Part shown: positions 1 through 6,666 of the stretch, one piece after another
How the letters are laid out: each line of letters opens with the position of its first letter
Numbering within the stretch: the first letter of the stretch is position 1
Origin: DATFWK01 sp035259345
GTDB lineage: Bacteria > Actinomycetota > Thermoleophilia > Miltoncostaeales > Miltoncostaeaceae
NCBI GenBank assembly: GCA_035259345.1
Contig: DATFWK010000060.1
Coordinates: 1 to 10,639, forward strand
Reading direction: 5' to 3'
Length of the DNA: 10,639 nt
Program-made: the position numbers and the translations under genes
The notes under the pieces: model-generated
What the model was told of the DNA's origin: nothing
What the model saw: only the letters and a program-made list of their open reading frames with translations
The model's database searches: none

Positions 1-9
1 TGAGGCCGG

Positions 10-861
10 CTAGGTGCGCGCCGGCGGGGCCTCGGCCTCGGCGCGCGCGCGGTCGGCGAGATCGCCGAGCTGCCCCTCGAGCGCGCCGAGCTGCGCCTGG
101 AGCGCTGCCAGCTCCTCGTGCACGGGCCTAGGGCCAGCGCCGTCCGCGCTCGGCGGCGCCTCCTCGGCGGCGGGGCGGTCGAGCCCGAAGACCGACGCAA
201 GCGAGCCGGCGAGCACGCCGATGACCGCGATGCCGGTGAACATCAGCATCACGCCCACGACCCGCCCGGCGGTCGTCTGGGGCACGATGTCCCCGTAGCC
301 GACCGTCGTGATCGTGACGACGCCCCACCAGAAGGAGTCGCCGATGGTCGCGAACTGCGGGTTCACGGCGTGCTCGGCCTCGTAGGCGGCGAGCGAGCCG
401 ACCACGATGGTCAAAGCCGCGATCGCGGCGACCTTGCCGAGGCGGACGAAGAACCGCCGGATGCCGCGCGTCGTCATCAACACGCGGGCGACCCGCCCGA
501 GCCGGGCGAGCATCAGGAGGCCGATGGCGCTGCTTCCTCCCGGCAGCAGGTAATAGGGGAAGGTGAAGATGACGATGGCGAGGTCGATCCGGCCGTCGCG
601 CCGTCGCAGGTAGTCCCGGACGATGTGCCGCTGGACCACGAGGTCGACCACGAAGACGATCCACGAGCCGACCCCGACCACGATCGCCACCACGCGGCTG
701 TCCGGCGACGTCACGAAGAGCGGGATGAAGGCGGCGAGGAGGATCGGCAGGTTCCACTTCCCCTGCCAGCGCGCGCGGGCGGCCTCCTGCTCCGGGGTCA
801 GCGGCGGGCGCCCGGCCGAGGACCAGGCACCGGACAGACGGCGGCGGACGCGGTCGAGCAT
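10..861 (-). CDS. Voltage-gated-type potassium channel, six-transmembrane (ion transporter family)
   Basis: This 283-residue protein is predicted to be a tetrameric K+ channel in the cytoplasmic membrane. The sequence shows six hydrophobic segments at about residues 37-52, 57-78, 92-107, 112-130 (S4-like), 143-161 and 200-226. Between the last two lies a pore helix and the K+ selectivity filter TTVGYGD (185-191). The S4-like segment has arginines at every third position (R120, R123, R126), as in voltage sensors. After S6 there is a Pro/Ala linker and then a heptad-like Leu/Gln-rich stretch (about 248-272), a likely tetramerising coiled coil. The ATG at 861 has only a weak purine-rich stretch before it, but it suits the family length. 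The gene lies 48 bases downstream of the MBL-fold gene on the same strand, so co-transcription is possible. Channel identity is firm; true voltage gating is inferred from the S4 arginines. Confidence 0.93.
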   Translation of the reverse strand: MLDRVRRRLSGAWSSAGRPPLTPEQEAARARWQGKWNLPILLAAFIPLFVTSPDSRVVAIVVGVGSWIVFVVDLVVQRHIVRDYLRRRDGRIDLAIVIFTFPYYLLPGGSSAIGLLMLARLGRVARVLMTTRGIRRFFVRLGKVAAIAALTIVVGSLAAYEAEHAVNPQFATIGDSFWWGVVTITTVGYGDIVPQTTAGRVVGVMLMFTGIAVIGVLAGSLASVFGLDRPAAEEAPPSADGAGPRPVHEELAALQAQLGALEGQLGDLADRARAEAEAPPART

Positions 862-909
862 CTCGTCCGGGTTCGCCCCGGATGGCAGGCATCCCTGCCG
901 GTGCCGGCC

Positions 910-1722
910 TCAGGTGTGACCGTCGAAGTCGCCCTGCAGCCACCCGGCGTGGCGCTCGGCCGACCGGTGTACCACGGCCCGCGCGTCGGCCGTCACGGCG
1001 TGGTCGAAGTTCCCGTAGAGGCGGTCATACCCGAGCGCGTCCAGCGCCTCGACGAGCCGCCGCACCACGGCCGCCGACAACGGGATGTTGTTCGGGTAGC
1101 TCCGCATGAACGCGACGGACGCCTGGTCCGGGTTGACGTAGACCGTGTCGCTCGTGAGGACGACCGCGGCGCCGTCGGGCGCAGTGAAGCGGACGACCGA
1201 GCTGCCGGGGAAGTGGCCGCCAAGCTGGACCAGCGCCACGCCGGGCACCGGCTCGAGCCGTCCCGACCAGGGGCGGATCGCCGGGTCCGGGCGGGCGACC
1301 CACGCCAGGTCCGCCTCTGAGACGTGCACCGGCACGCCGCCGAGCCTGCGGCTCCACTCGACCTGGACGCCGAACATGTGCGGGTGGCTGGCCGCGATCC
1401 CGGCCACGGGGCCGAGGGAGCGCACCAGCGCGACGCCGTCGTCGTCGAGGTACCCGATCGGATCCCAGAGCAGGTTGCCGGCATCGGTCCGAAGCAGCTT
1501 CGACTGCTGGCCGATGCCGACGCCGGGGGAGGTGGTGATGCCGAAGAGGCAGGGCTCGAGCTCCGCGATCTCGACCGTCGTGCCCGCCGCCGCCAGCTCG
1601 TCGAGCGTCGCCCACGCCTGCCCGCTCGCCGGCGTCCACTGCCGCTCGTCCTCGCAGATCGCGCAGGCGTCGGCGCGCTCGGCGTGCTCCACCGCGCACG
1701 TCCGGCAGATCGTCACGGCCAT
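910..1722 (-). CDS. MBL-fold metallo-hydrolase-like protein with N-terminal zinc ribbon
   Basis: This 270-residue protein starts at the ATG at 1722, just before the conserved N-terminus MAVTICRTC; the open frame runs 15 codons further upstream but that stretch looks non-coding. The N-terminus carries two CxxC pairs (C6/C9 and C20/C23), a rubredoxin-like zinc ribbon. The rest resembles the metallo-beta-lactamase fold: SHPHMFG (about 110-116) sits where HxHxDH is expected, GGHFPGSS supplies the next histidine, TSDTVY the bridging Asp, and DHAV near the C-terminus a late His. The usual Asp-His of HxHxDH is replaced by Phe-Gly, so at least one metal site is altered. From memory, related actinobacterial and proteobacterial proteins are annotated only as MBL fold hydrolases, and the substrate is unknown. 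It is probably cytoplasmic and may be co-transcribed with the downstream K+ channel. Confidence 0.85.
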   Translation of the reverse strand: MAVTICRTCAVEHAERADACAICEDERQWTPASGQAWATLDELAAAGTTVEIAELEPCLFGITTSPGVGIGQQSKLLRTDAGNLLWDPIGYLDDDGVALVRSLGPVAGIAASHPHMFGVQVEWSRRLGGVPVHVSEADLAWVARPDPAIRPWSGRLEPVPGVALVQLGGHFPGSSVVRFTAPDGAAVVLTSDTVYVNPDQASVAFMRSYPNNIPLSAAVVRRLVEALDALGYDRLYGNFDHAVTADARAVVHRSAERHAGWLQGDFDGHT

Positions 1723-1830
1723 CCGGCGATCGTACGGAACCCCCGCGGCCCTCCGTCCGGCGGCCACTGAGGCGAGGGCGCGGGCACCGACCCGACCTCG
1801 TCACCGCCTGGACCCCACACCGTTGCGGGA

Positions 1831-1987
1831 GCCGCCCTAGGCTCGGTTGCCTCGGCGGCACCCTGACCCTCTGCGCCCCCCCGCGGCGCCGGAGGGGGCG
1901 CGGAGCCGCCGAGGCTTTTCATCGGCCTTGGGGTGCCCGGTGATAGAACACCGCGGCCCGCCCCCCGGCCGGCCGAGCCTCGGCGGC
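1831..1987 (+). promoter_or_regulatory. Four alternating complementary segments, attenuator-like
   Basis: Segment 1 (1831-1842, gccgccctaggc) can pair with segment 2 (1849-1859, gcctcggcggc) across a 6-base loop with a small internal bulge. Segment 2 is also perfectly complementary over 11 bases to segment 3 (1905-1915, gccgccgaggc). Segment 3 in turn is perfectly complementary to segment 4 (1977-1987), an exact copy of segment 2. Inside the 2:3 loop a second stem forms (1873-1880 with 1894-1901, 8 bases). The 2:3 stem is followed directly by TTTTC, as in an intrinsic terminator on the plus strand. The 1:2, 2:3 and 3:4 pairings are mutually exclusive, the layout of a transcription attenuator. 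It lies in the gap between divergent genes, and segment 4 ends 23 bases before the methyltransferase ATG. No ligand or known riboswitch class was recognised, and function is inferred. Confidence 0.4.
1941..1949 (+). promoter_or_regulatory. Candidate extended -10 promoter element
   Basis: TG-A-TAGAAC resembles an extended -10 box (TGnTATAAT, four of six core bases) and is one of the few AT-containing spots in this gap. It lies 62 bases upstream of the methyltransferase start. No convincing -35 box is seen at the expected distance. If this is the real promoter, the terminator-like stem at 1849-1915 lies upstream of the transcript and is not a leader. Confidence 0.22.
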
Positions 1988-2010
1988 CCGACCTTCGCCT
2001 TTCGCCAGCC

Positions 2011-2799
2011 ATGAGCACGTTCGACTGGAGCATCGGCCACTACGAGGACATCGCGGCCCAGCTCGCGCCGGTCGCACGGGTCGTCGTCGAGCGCGCGGCA
2101 CCGGTGGCCGGTGAGCACGTCGTGGACATCGGCACGGGCACCGGCAACGCCGCGCTCCTCGCGGCCGAGCGCGGCGCGAGAGTGACCGGGGTCGACCCGG
2201 CGTCACGGTTGCTCGAGGTGGCCCGTGCGGCTGCTGCGGACCGCGGGCTCGAGGCGACGTTCCTGCCCGGCGAGGCGGCCTCGCTGCCGCTCGCCGACGG
2301 GGAGGCCGACGTCGTGCTCTCGGTGTTCGGGGTGATCTTCGCGCCGGATCCACAGGCGGCGGCCGCCGAGATGGCCCGTGTGAGCGCGCCGCGGGGCCGC
2401 ATCGTGTTCAACGCCTGGATCCCGGGGGGCACGGCTTCGGAGGCCGTGCGCGCCGCCCGCGAGGCGGTCCGCGACGCGCTCGGCGCGCCCGCGCCGCCGG
2501 CGCCGTTCCGGTGGCACGAGGAGGATGTGGTCGCCGGGCTGTTCGGCCCGCACGGCTTCGAGGTCGCTCTCGACGAGCACAGCGTCGCCTTCACCGCCGA
2601 CTCGCCGCAGGCGTACCTGGAACGGCAGGCCGGGCACCCGGCTGCGATGGCCGCCCGCGCCGTCCTCGAGCCGCGCGGCGGGGACGCGGCGCTCGCAGCG
2701 CGCATGCTCGCGATCTACGAGGCCGGCAACGAGGACCCGGACGCCTTCCGGGCCACCTCGCGCTATGTCGTCGTCACGGCGACGCGCCGGGCCGCCTGA
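2011..2799 (+). CDS. Class I SAM-dependent methyltransferase (methyltransferase type 11/25-like)
   Basis: This 262-residue protein is predicted to transfer a methyl group from S-adenosylmethionine to an unidentified small molecule. The SAM-binding motif I is clear (VVDIGTGTGNAAL, about 37-49), followed by the acidic ribose-contacting residue at the end of strand 2 (GVDPAS, D62) and a motif II/III region around ADVVLSVFGVIFAPD (about 99-113). The C-terminal part is an alpha-helical cap. The ATG at 2011 is preferred because it opens the conserved N-terminus STFDWSIGHYE. The frame continues 26 codons upstream through the repeat-rich non-coding stretch, which is unlikely to be translated. No good Shine-Dalgarno is seen. 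The gene converges with the alpha/beta hydrolase gene, 12 bases apart. The substrate cannot be told from the sequence. Confidence 0.88.
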   Translation: MSTFDWSIGHYEDIAAQLAPVARVVVERAAPVAGEHVVDIGTGTGNAALLAAERGARVTGVDPASRLLEVARAAAADRGLEATFLPGEAASLPLADGEADVVLSVFGVIFAPDPQAAAAEMARVSAPRGRIVFNAWIPGGTASEAVRAAREAVRDALGAPAPPAPFRWHEEDVVAGLFGPHGFEVALDEHSVAFTADSPQAYLERQAGHPAAMAARAVLEPRGGDAALAARMLAIYEAGNEDPDAFRATSRYVVVTATRRAA

Positions 2800-2811
2800 C
2801 GCCGCGCTCGA

Positions 2812-3690
2812 TCAGCCGCCGTCGTCCAGGAACGCGTGCACGTCGGCGGCGAACTCGCCGTGGTGCTGGAAGAGGAAGCCGTGCGCCGAGTCCGGGTAGA
2901 TCTTGATCCGGGCGTTCGGGAGGAGCCCGGCCAGCAGGTGCGAGTACCGCGGGAGGATCATCGGGTCGCTGTCGCCGTTCGCGACGAAGACCGGGAGCTT
3001 GATCGCGGCGAGTCGCTGCAGCAGCGAATGATTCGGGATGCCCCAGGCACACACGGCGTCGTACTGCGCCTGGCGCGTCTGCCACGTCGTCGGATCGTCC
3101 CGGTTGGCCGTCCGTCCGAAGATGCGCCCGGCAGCCTGCTGGCCCGCGGCAAGGCTCGTGGGCGTCGGCGCGAAGAAGACGGAGAGGTATCCCTCCGGGC
3201 TCGTCTGCGGCGCGCCGACCGCGCCGATGACCTCGGGCGCCCAGCCGTGCATCCCCTCGGCGCCCCGGGGCGCCGCCGAGGCGAGCACGACACGCCGCAG
3301 GACGTCGGGGCAGATCAGCGCGACCTCCTGGGCGACGAAGCTGCCGATCGAGAAGCCGAGCAGGTCCACCCGCCGGAGCCCCATCGCGTCGAGGAACGCG
3401 ATGGCGCCGTCGGCCATCGCCTCGACGGTGCTCGGGGTCCTCCCGGTCGTGCCGGCGACCCCCACGTTGTTGAACAGGATCACCCGCCGCTGCGCTGCCA
3501 GCGCGTCGACGAGGGCGGGATCCCAGTTGTCGAGGTTGCCCCGGAAGTGCTGCAGGAGGACGAGCGGCACGTCGCCGTCGCCGAGGTCCCGGTACGTGTA
3601 CTCGGTCCCGTCGCCGGCGGCCACCCGCGCGGTCGGAACGTCGGCGTAGGGAACCGGGGAGTCGGTCTTCTTCCTGCGTGCCGGGGCCAT
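2812..3690 (-). CDS. Alpha/beta-fold hydrolase
   Basis: This 292-residue protein is a probable cytoplasmic serine hydrolase (esterase or epoxide-hydrolase/peroxidase type; substrate unknown). The nucleophile elbow is GFSIGS with Ser114; the acid is Asp242 (or Asp240) in NGDSDPMI; the histidine is His270 in DSAHGF. The oxyanion region is LLQHFRGN (about 45-52), and FNNVGVAGTTG (73-83) follows strand 4, a pattern familiar from this hydrolase group. The start at 3690 is supported by a GAAGGGAG Shine-Dalgarno six bases before the ATG; an upstream in-frame ATG at 3729 lacks such a site. A lysine/arginine-rich run (residues 5-8) opens the protein but there is no hydrophobic signal peptide. It lies 82 bases downstream of the SRPBCC gene on the same strand, so the two probably form one transcription unit. 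Confidence 0.9.
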   Translation of the reverse strand: MAPARRKKTDSPVPYADVPTARVAAGDGTEYTYRDLGDGDVPLVLLQHFRGNLDNWDPALVDALAAQRRVILFNNVGVAGTTGRTPSTVEAMADGAIAFLDAMGLRRVDLLGFSIGSFVAQEVALICPDVLRRVVLASAAPRGAEGMHGWAPEVIGAVGAPQTSPEGYLSVFFAPTPTSLAAGQQAAGRIFGRTANRDDPTTWQTRQAQYDAVCAWGIPNHSLLQRLAAIKLPVFVANGDSDPMILPRYSHLLAGLLPNARIKIYPDSAHGFLFQHHGEFAADVHAFLDDGG

Positions 3691-3772
3691 CGGGCGCTCC
3701 CTTCGGTGACTCTGGGCCTCGGCGGACATTCTCACCCGGCCCGGCCCGGCGCGCAGCCAGGCGAGGAGAGCG

Positions 3773-4186
3773 TTACCGGTACCGCTCCGCCAGGCTCTGG
3801 ACACCGGCCTCCAGGAATCCCTGGATCATGCCGACGGTCTCGTCCTGGTCCCCGGTGGTCTCGAAATCGCTCGTCCACGAGACGGTGCTGGTGCCGTCGT
3901 CCTTGGGCTGGACCTGGAGCTCGGCGATGTAGTCGCGCACCTGCAGCGCTCTCGACACGATCGTGTACCGGTAGAACCGCTGGACGGGATCGACCTCGTA
4001 GAGGCACTCGACCTGCTCGGAGCCGTCCTTGCCGATCGCTCGCCGGATCGCGCCCGGCTCCTCCCCGTCGCCCTCCACCTGGTCGAGCATCGGGTGCCAC
4101 TCCCCGATGCCCTGGAACGATCCGATCGCACGCCAGAGCGTGTCGGCGTCGACCGCAACCTGAGCCACCGCTTCCGCATGCGCCAC
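3773..4186 (-). CDS. SRPBCC-family protein (polyketide cyclase / START-like hydrophobic-pocket fold)
   Basis: This 137-residue protein has the pattern of the Bet v1/START-like SRPBCC fold: an N-terminal strand AEAVAQVAVDADTLWRAIGSF, then GEWHPMLDQVEGDGEEPGAIRR (about 28-49), the VRDYIAELQV strand, the STVSWTSDFE strand, and a long C-terminal helix. Such proteins bind hydrophobic ligands in a deep pocket, and some act as cyclases or dehydratases. I chose the GTG at 4186 because it is preceded by AGGAAAGGA at proper spacing and lies directly before the first strand. The open frame to 4324 has no such support. It is the first gene of a likely two-gene unit with the alpha/beta hydrolase. The 175-base gap upstream, facing the secreted protein gene, should hold both promoters, but no clear -10/-35 pair stands out. 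Confidence 0.87.
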   Translation of the reverse strand: MAHAEAVAQVAVDADTLWRAIGSFQGIGEWHPMLDQVEGDGEEPGAIRRAIGKDGSEQVECLYEVDPVQRFYRYTIVSRALQVRDYIAELQVQPKDDGTSTVSWTSDFETTGDQDETVGMIQGFLEAGVQSLAERYR

Positions 4187-4361
4187 GGGCTCGTCCTTTC
4201 CTGTCGCCGCCCGGCCGAAACACCGCGGGAACGCGGGATCGAGGGCCCGAGGTCGAGTCCAGCAGGAGCCGTCTGAACCTCTTCCAAGGCAGGGAATGGA
4301 TCGGCCCTGGGTGGCGTCGGTCATGGATAGGGAGCACTGCGATCCGAAGGAGGTTCACGTC

Positions 4362-4865
4362 GTGAGACGACTGCTCATCCTTGGTGCCATCAGCATCGCA
4401 ACCGTGACCGGGGCCGGTGCCGCGGTCGCGGCCACGACCGGCGGCGGAAGCACGTCGAAGGCGACCGTCTCGGTCAAGTCGATCGCCGGCCACGGGAAGG
4501 TCCTGGTCGACGCGAAGGGCCACGTTCTCTACCGGAGCGACCAGGAGCTGGGCGGCAAGGTGCGCTGCACCGGTGCCTGCCTCTCCATCTGGCAGCCGGT
4601 GACCGTCAGCGGCAAGCCGAGCAACGCCGGCTCGATCGGCGGCAAGCTCGCGACGGTGAAGCGGCCCGACGGCCACGGCCGCCAGGTCACCTACAACGGC
4701 CGGCTGCTCTACAGCTTCAAGCTGGACAAGCCGGGCAAGGTGAGCGGCGACGGGGTCAAGGACGCCTTCAGCGGCCAGCACTTCACCTGGCGCGTCGCCC
4801 ACCCGGCGAACGTCGCAAGCACGCCGGCTCCGACCACCCCCAACCCGGGGTACCCCACCCCGTAG
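4362..4865 (+). CDS. Secreted repeat protein of COG4315 / PF03640 type (Lipoprotein_15-like)
   Basis: This 167-residue exported protein starts at a GTG preceded by a strong AAGGAGG site eight bases upstream; the frame extends 22 codons further without support. The N-terminus is a signal peptide (RR, a hydrophobic stretch to about residue 23, then AVAA/T, a likely signal peptidase I cut). There is no lipobox cysteine, so it is probably not a lipoprotein. The mature part shows two copies of the family repeat: GKVLVDAKGHVLYRSD (45-60) with CTGACLSIWQPV (69-80), and RQVTYNGRLLYSFK (107-120) with KPGKVSGDGVKDAF. Cys69 and Cys73 are the typical conserved pair. The C-terminus is a Pro/Thr tail. The role of this family is not established; members are found outside the membrane. 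The gene converges with the holin-like gene on a strong hairpin. Confidence 0.9.
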   Translation: MRRLLILGAISIATVTGAGAAVAATTGGGSTSKATVSVKSIAGHGKVLVDAKGHVLYRSDQELGGKVRCTGACLSIWQPVTVSGKPSNAGSIGGKLATVKRPDGHGRQVTYNGRLLYSFKLDKPGKVSGDGVKDAFSGQHFTWRVAHPANVASTPAPTTPNPGYPTP

Positions 4866-4873
4866 AGCCGGCA

Positions 4874-4908
4874 CGCGCCACGCCGGCCGATCCGGCCGGC
4901 GTGGCGCG
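4874..4908. terminator. Perfect 16-bp hairpin, likely bidirectional terminator
   Basis: The arms at 4874-4889 and 4893-4908 are perfectly complementary over 16 bases around the 3-base loop ATC. It starts 8 bases after the stop of the secreted protein and lies 18 bases before the end of the convergent holin-like gene. Neither side has a clear T-run, so it is not a textbook intrinsic terminator. In high-GC actinobacteria such U-tract-free hairpins between convergent genes are commonly taken as terminators or 3'-end stabilisers. Confidence 0.7.
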
Positions 4909-4926
4909 ACCAGCCCTTACCTCCCG

Positions 4927-5661
4927 TCAGCCACCACGCGTGGGACGCCTGAGCACGATCGTCGCGGTCCGAACGACCGCGCGCCCGGGAAGCAGCACGA
5001 CGTCCCAAACCAGGTTGACGATCCCGCCGCCCGGCAGGTTGGCGGTCAGCGACTCGACGACCTCGTCGGACCCTTCGAGGAGGTCCTCTCCCGCGCCGAC
5101 CACGTCCCCCGCCACCTCGACGGCCATCCCCGCGGCCACCTCGCTGGCGATCGGCGCGACCGCCGACACCGCCTCCTTCGTGAGCGGCGGGGCGAGCCGC
5201 TCGACCGTCTCATGGATGGCCGTCTGCGTCCTCGCCCTCGCCGCCCGGACGTCCTCCAGCTCTGCATCCGACCCGCCCGCGAACGCCCGCCACCACGGCA
5301 CTCCGTGACCGTGCTCACCGCGGATCCAGATGAGGAGCGCGAGCACGCCCGCGACGACGAGCCATCCTCCGGCGAGGACGAGCGCGGCCGCCCACGAGGC
5401 CATCACCCCCGACAATGCGTAGACCGCCGCCGCGTTGGCGAGTACGAACGCCGTGAGAAGCAGGAACGCGACAGCGAGCGGTCCGGCCACGTCCAGGGCG
5501 CGGCGCATGAGCGAGCGCCGGTGGGCGGCCACCGCCAGGCGGGACTCGTAGCGCACCAGATCGGCGACCTCCCGCCGTAGGTCCGCGAGCCCCTCGCGCA
5601 CCTGCGCCCTGGTCTCCTCCTCCTCCGCGGAAAGAGTCTCTGACCCGGCAAGCTCGTCCAT
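4927..5661 (-). CDS. Two-helix membrane protein, phage-holin-superfamily-like (DUF1469-type), function unknown
   Basis: This 244-residue protein begins with a charged, heptad-like helix (about 10-50: repeated Glu/Arg with Leu/Val at intervals) and has two adjacent transmembrane helices (about 57-83 and 89-113). A basic loop and a second long amphipathic region (about 132-205, rich in Glu, Ala and Val) follow, then a C-terminal hydrophobic stretch (212-230). The order 'charged helix, RLAVAAHRRSL, two helices' is what I know from actinobacterial proteins grouped with holin superfamily III/DUF1469, which are cell-envelope proteins and not proven holins. The ATG at 5661 has a G-rich but weak ribosome site. 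The frame is open to 5835, overlapping the start of the divergent HNH-AP2 gene, and the acidic stretch just upstream could be coding, so the start is uncertain. No other phage gene is present here. Confidence 0.72.
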   Translation of the reverse strand: MDELAGSETLSAEEEETRAQVREGLADLRREVADLVRYESRLAVAAHRRSLMRRALDVAGPLAVAFLLLTAFVLANAAAVYALSGVMASWAAALVLAGGWLVVAGVLALLIWIRGEHGHGVPWWRAFAGGSDAELEDVRAARARTQTAIHETVERLAPPLTKEAVSAVAPIASEVAAGMAVEVAGDVVGAGEDLLEGSDEVVESLTANLPGGGIVNLVWDVVLLPGRAVVRTATIVLRRPTRGG

Positions 5662-5833
5662 GACCACCCCCCACGGATCGCGCCGTCCCGCCAGTCTAGT
5701 GCGGACCTCCTCCGCCTCCTCGTCGACCGGCCGGCCCGGGACCGATGCGGGGTGCGCCGCGCTACCGTCGGAAGAGCCGGCACGAGCTGTCGGCGCCGGC
5801 GTGCGCGACGCATCGCCCGCCGCAGGAGGAGTC

Positions 5834-6415
5834 ATGCCGGAGGAGATCCTGATACCGCTCAGGGACGCGACCGACCGTCGGGTCGCGGCTTATGCGCGGG
5901 TCGACGAGGCCGCCGAGCTCGGGGGCTACCGGTGGTACCGGCTGACCGCCGACGGCGCGCCGATCACGTTCTCGCACCCGCGATCGGCGGGGCGCCCGGC
6001 GACCATGGCCGAGGTGATCCTGGGCACGGTCGGGCGGGACGACGTCACCGTCCGCCACCGAAACGGAGATCCGCTCGACAATCGGCTCGCGAACCTCGAG
6101 ACCGCCCCGGTCGAGGAGGCGCCGTCCCTGGGTGACGAGGGCGGGCGTCGTTCGCGATACCGGGGCGTGATCTGGGATCCCGGCCATGGACGGTGGGTGG
6201 CCTACGGCCAGGCGGGCGGCAGGTACGTTCATCTCGGGGAGTTCGACGACGAGCTCGCCGCTGCCCGTGCCGCCGCCGCATGGTCCGACGAGAACCAGAC
6301 CATCCACTTCGAGGATGACCATGCGGCGGGCGGCTACGGCCGCGCGCTCCGCCCACCGTCGGCGGCGTCGGAGGCAGGCCGGCGCCGGAAGCCGATCGGA
6401 GGAAAGGACTCCTGA
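5834..6415 (+). CDS. HNH-AP2 protein: AP2/ERF DNA-binding domain with degenerate HNH endonuclease part
   Basis: This 193-residue protein starts at an ATG three bases after AGGAGGAG (5824-5830 region). Residues about 1-65 match the N-terminal region of HNH homing endonucleases (IPLRDATDRRVAAYARVDE, then a GYRWYRLTADG hairpin). Residues 72-89 contain the HNH_3-like core HRNGDPLDNRLANLE (H75, N83, N87). Residues 107-150 form an AP2 domain with the typical SRYRGVIWD, GRWVAYGQ, GRYVHLGEFDDE and AAARAAAAW elements. In the family a conserved 'hR' histidine precedes the core; here that region reads RPATMAEVILG, with no histidine, and the usual VDH is VRH. Cleavage activity is therefore doubtful, while DNA binding by AP2 looks intact. 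The tail (170-193) is basic and disordered. It is divergent from the holin-like gene and stands alone. A regulator derived from a homing endonuclease is my inference. Confidence 0.85.
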   Translation: MPEEILIPLRDATDRRVAAYARVDEAAELGGYRWYRLTADGAPITFSHPRSAGRPATMAEVILGTVGRDDVTVRHRNGDPLDNRLANLETAPVEEAPSLGDEGGRRSRYRGVIWDPGHGRWVAYGQAGGRYVHLGEFDDELAAARAAAAWSDENQTIHFEDDHAAGGYGRALRPPSAASEAGRRRKPIGGKDS

Positions 6416-6459
6416 GCGCAACGGCTGCGGTGATGTCTCGCCTCGATGCCCGAGCAGCG

Positions 6460-6666
6460 TCAGGTCAGGCGCACCTGCCCACTGGCGAGAACGTTCGGGA
6501 GGACCGGAGGCCGCCCGGCAGGCGTGATCGCAACGGTTCGCCAATCGGCCCGGCGGGGCATCGCGAGGGTCACGGTGCAGTCGCCATCGGCGTCCGGACG
6601 GAAGCTCCCGGCGACGACGCGGGCATTCGCTGCGATCACCCACAGGCTGTAGGTGCCCGGCGGGGC
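6460..6666 (-). pseudogene. Remnant of an RskA-like anti-sigma factor (C-terminal end only)
   Basis: On the minus strand, 68 codons after an in-frame TGA (6667-6669) read PPGTYSLWVIAANARVVAG, then SFRPDADGDCTVTLAMP, then WRTVAITPAGRPPVLPNVL and a stop TGA at 6460-6462. This matches the end of the RskA C-terminal domain (zf-HC2/RskA anti-sigma factors), where 'YxLWv...AGtF...DG' is followed by 'vAVTxEPaGG...P'. There is no start codon or ribosome site, and the N-terminal anti-sigma domain and membrane helix are absent. No sigma factor gene is nearby. A +1 shift could join it to a few upstream codons (VRIGRYASSPMSPAG) but not to a full gene. Upstream bases 6667-6839 carry no recognisable coding sequence. 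The similarity is by eye; confidence is moderate. Confidence 0.55.

Noticed and set aside
118..1320. Long plus-strand open frame opposite the K+ channel and MBL genes
   Set aside because: It is an Arg/Asp/His-rich translation antisense to two well-supported genes, a usual artefact of GC-rich DNA.
5662..5835. N-terminal extension of the holin-like gene up to the ATG at 5835
   Set aside because: The extension would overlap the start of the divergent HNH-AP2 gene and leave no promoter space for either. It is mostly low-complexity Pro/Ala/Ser, although its last 20 residues look somewhat coding, so the start remains uncertain.
4927..6415. Possible prophage fragment (holin-like protein next to an HNH protein)
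   Set aside because: No endolysin, capsid, terminase, integrase or attachment-site repeat is visible, and holin-superfamily-like membrane proteins of this type are ordinary in actinobacterial chromosomes.
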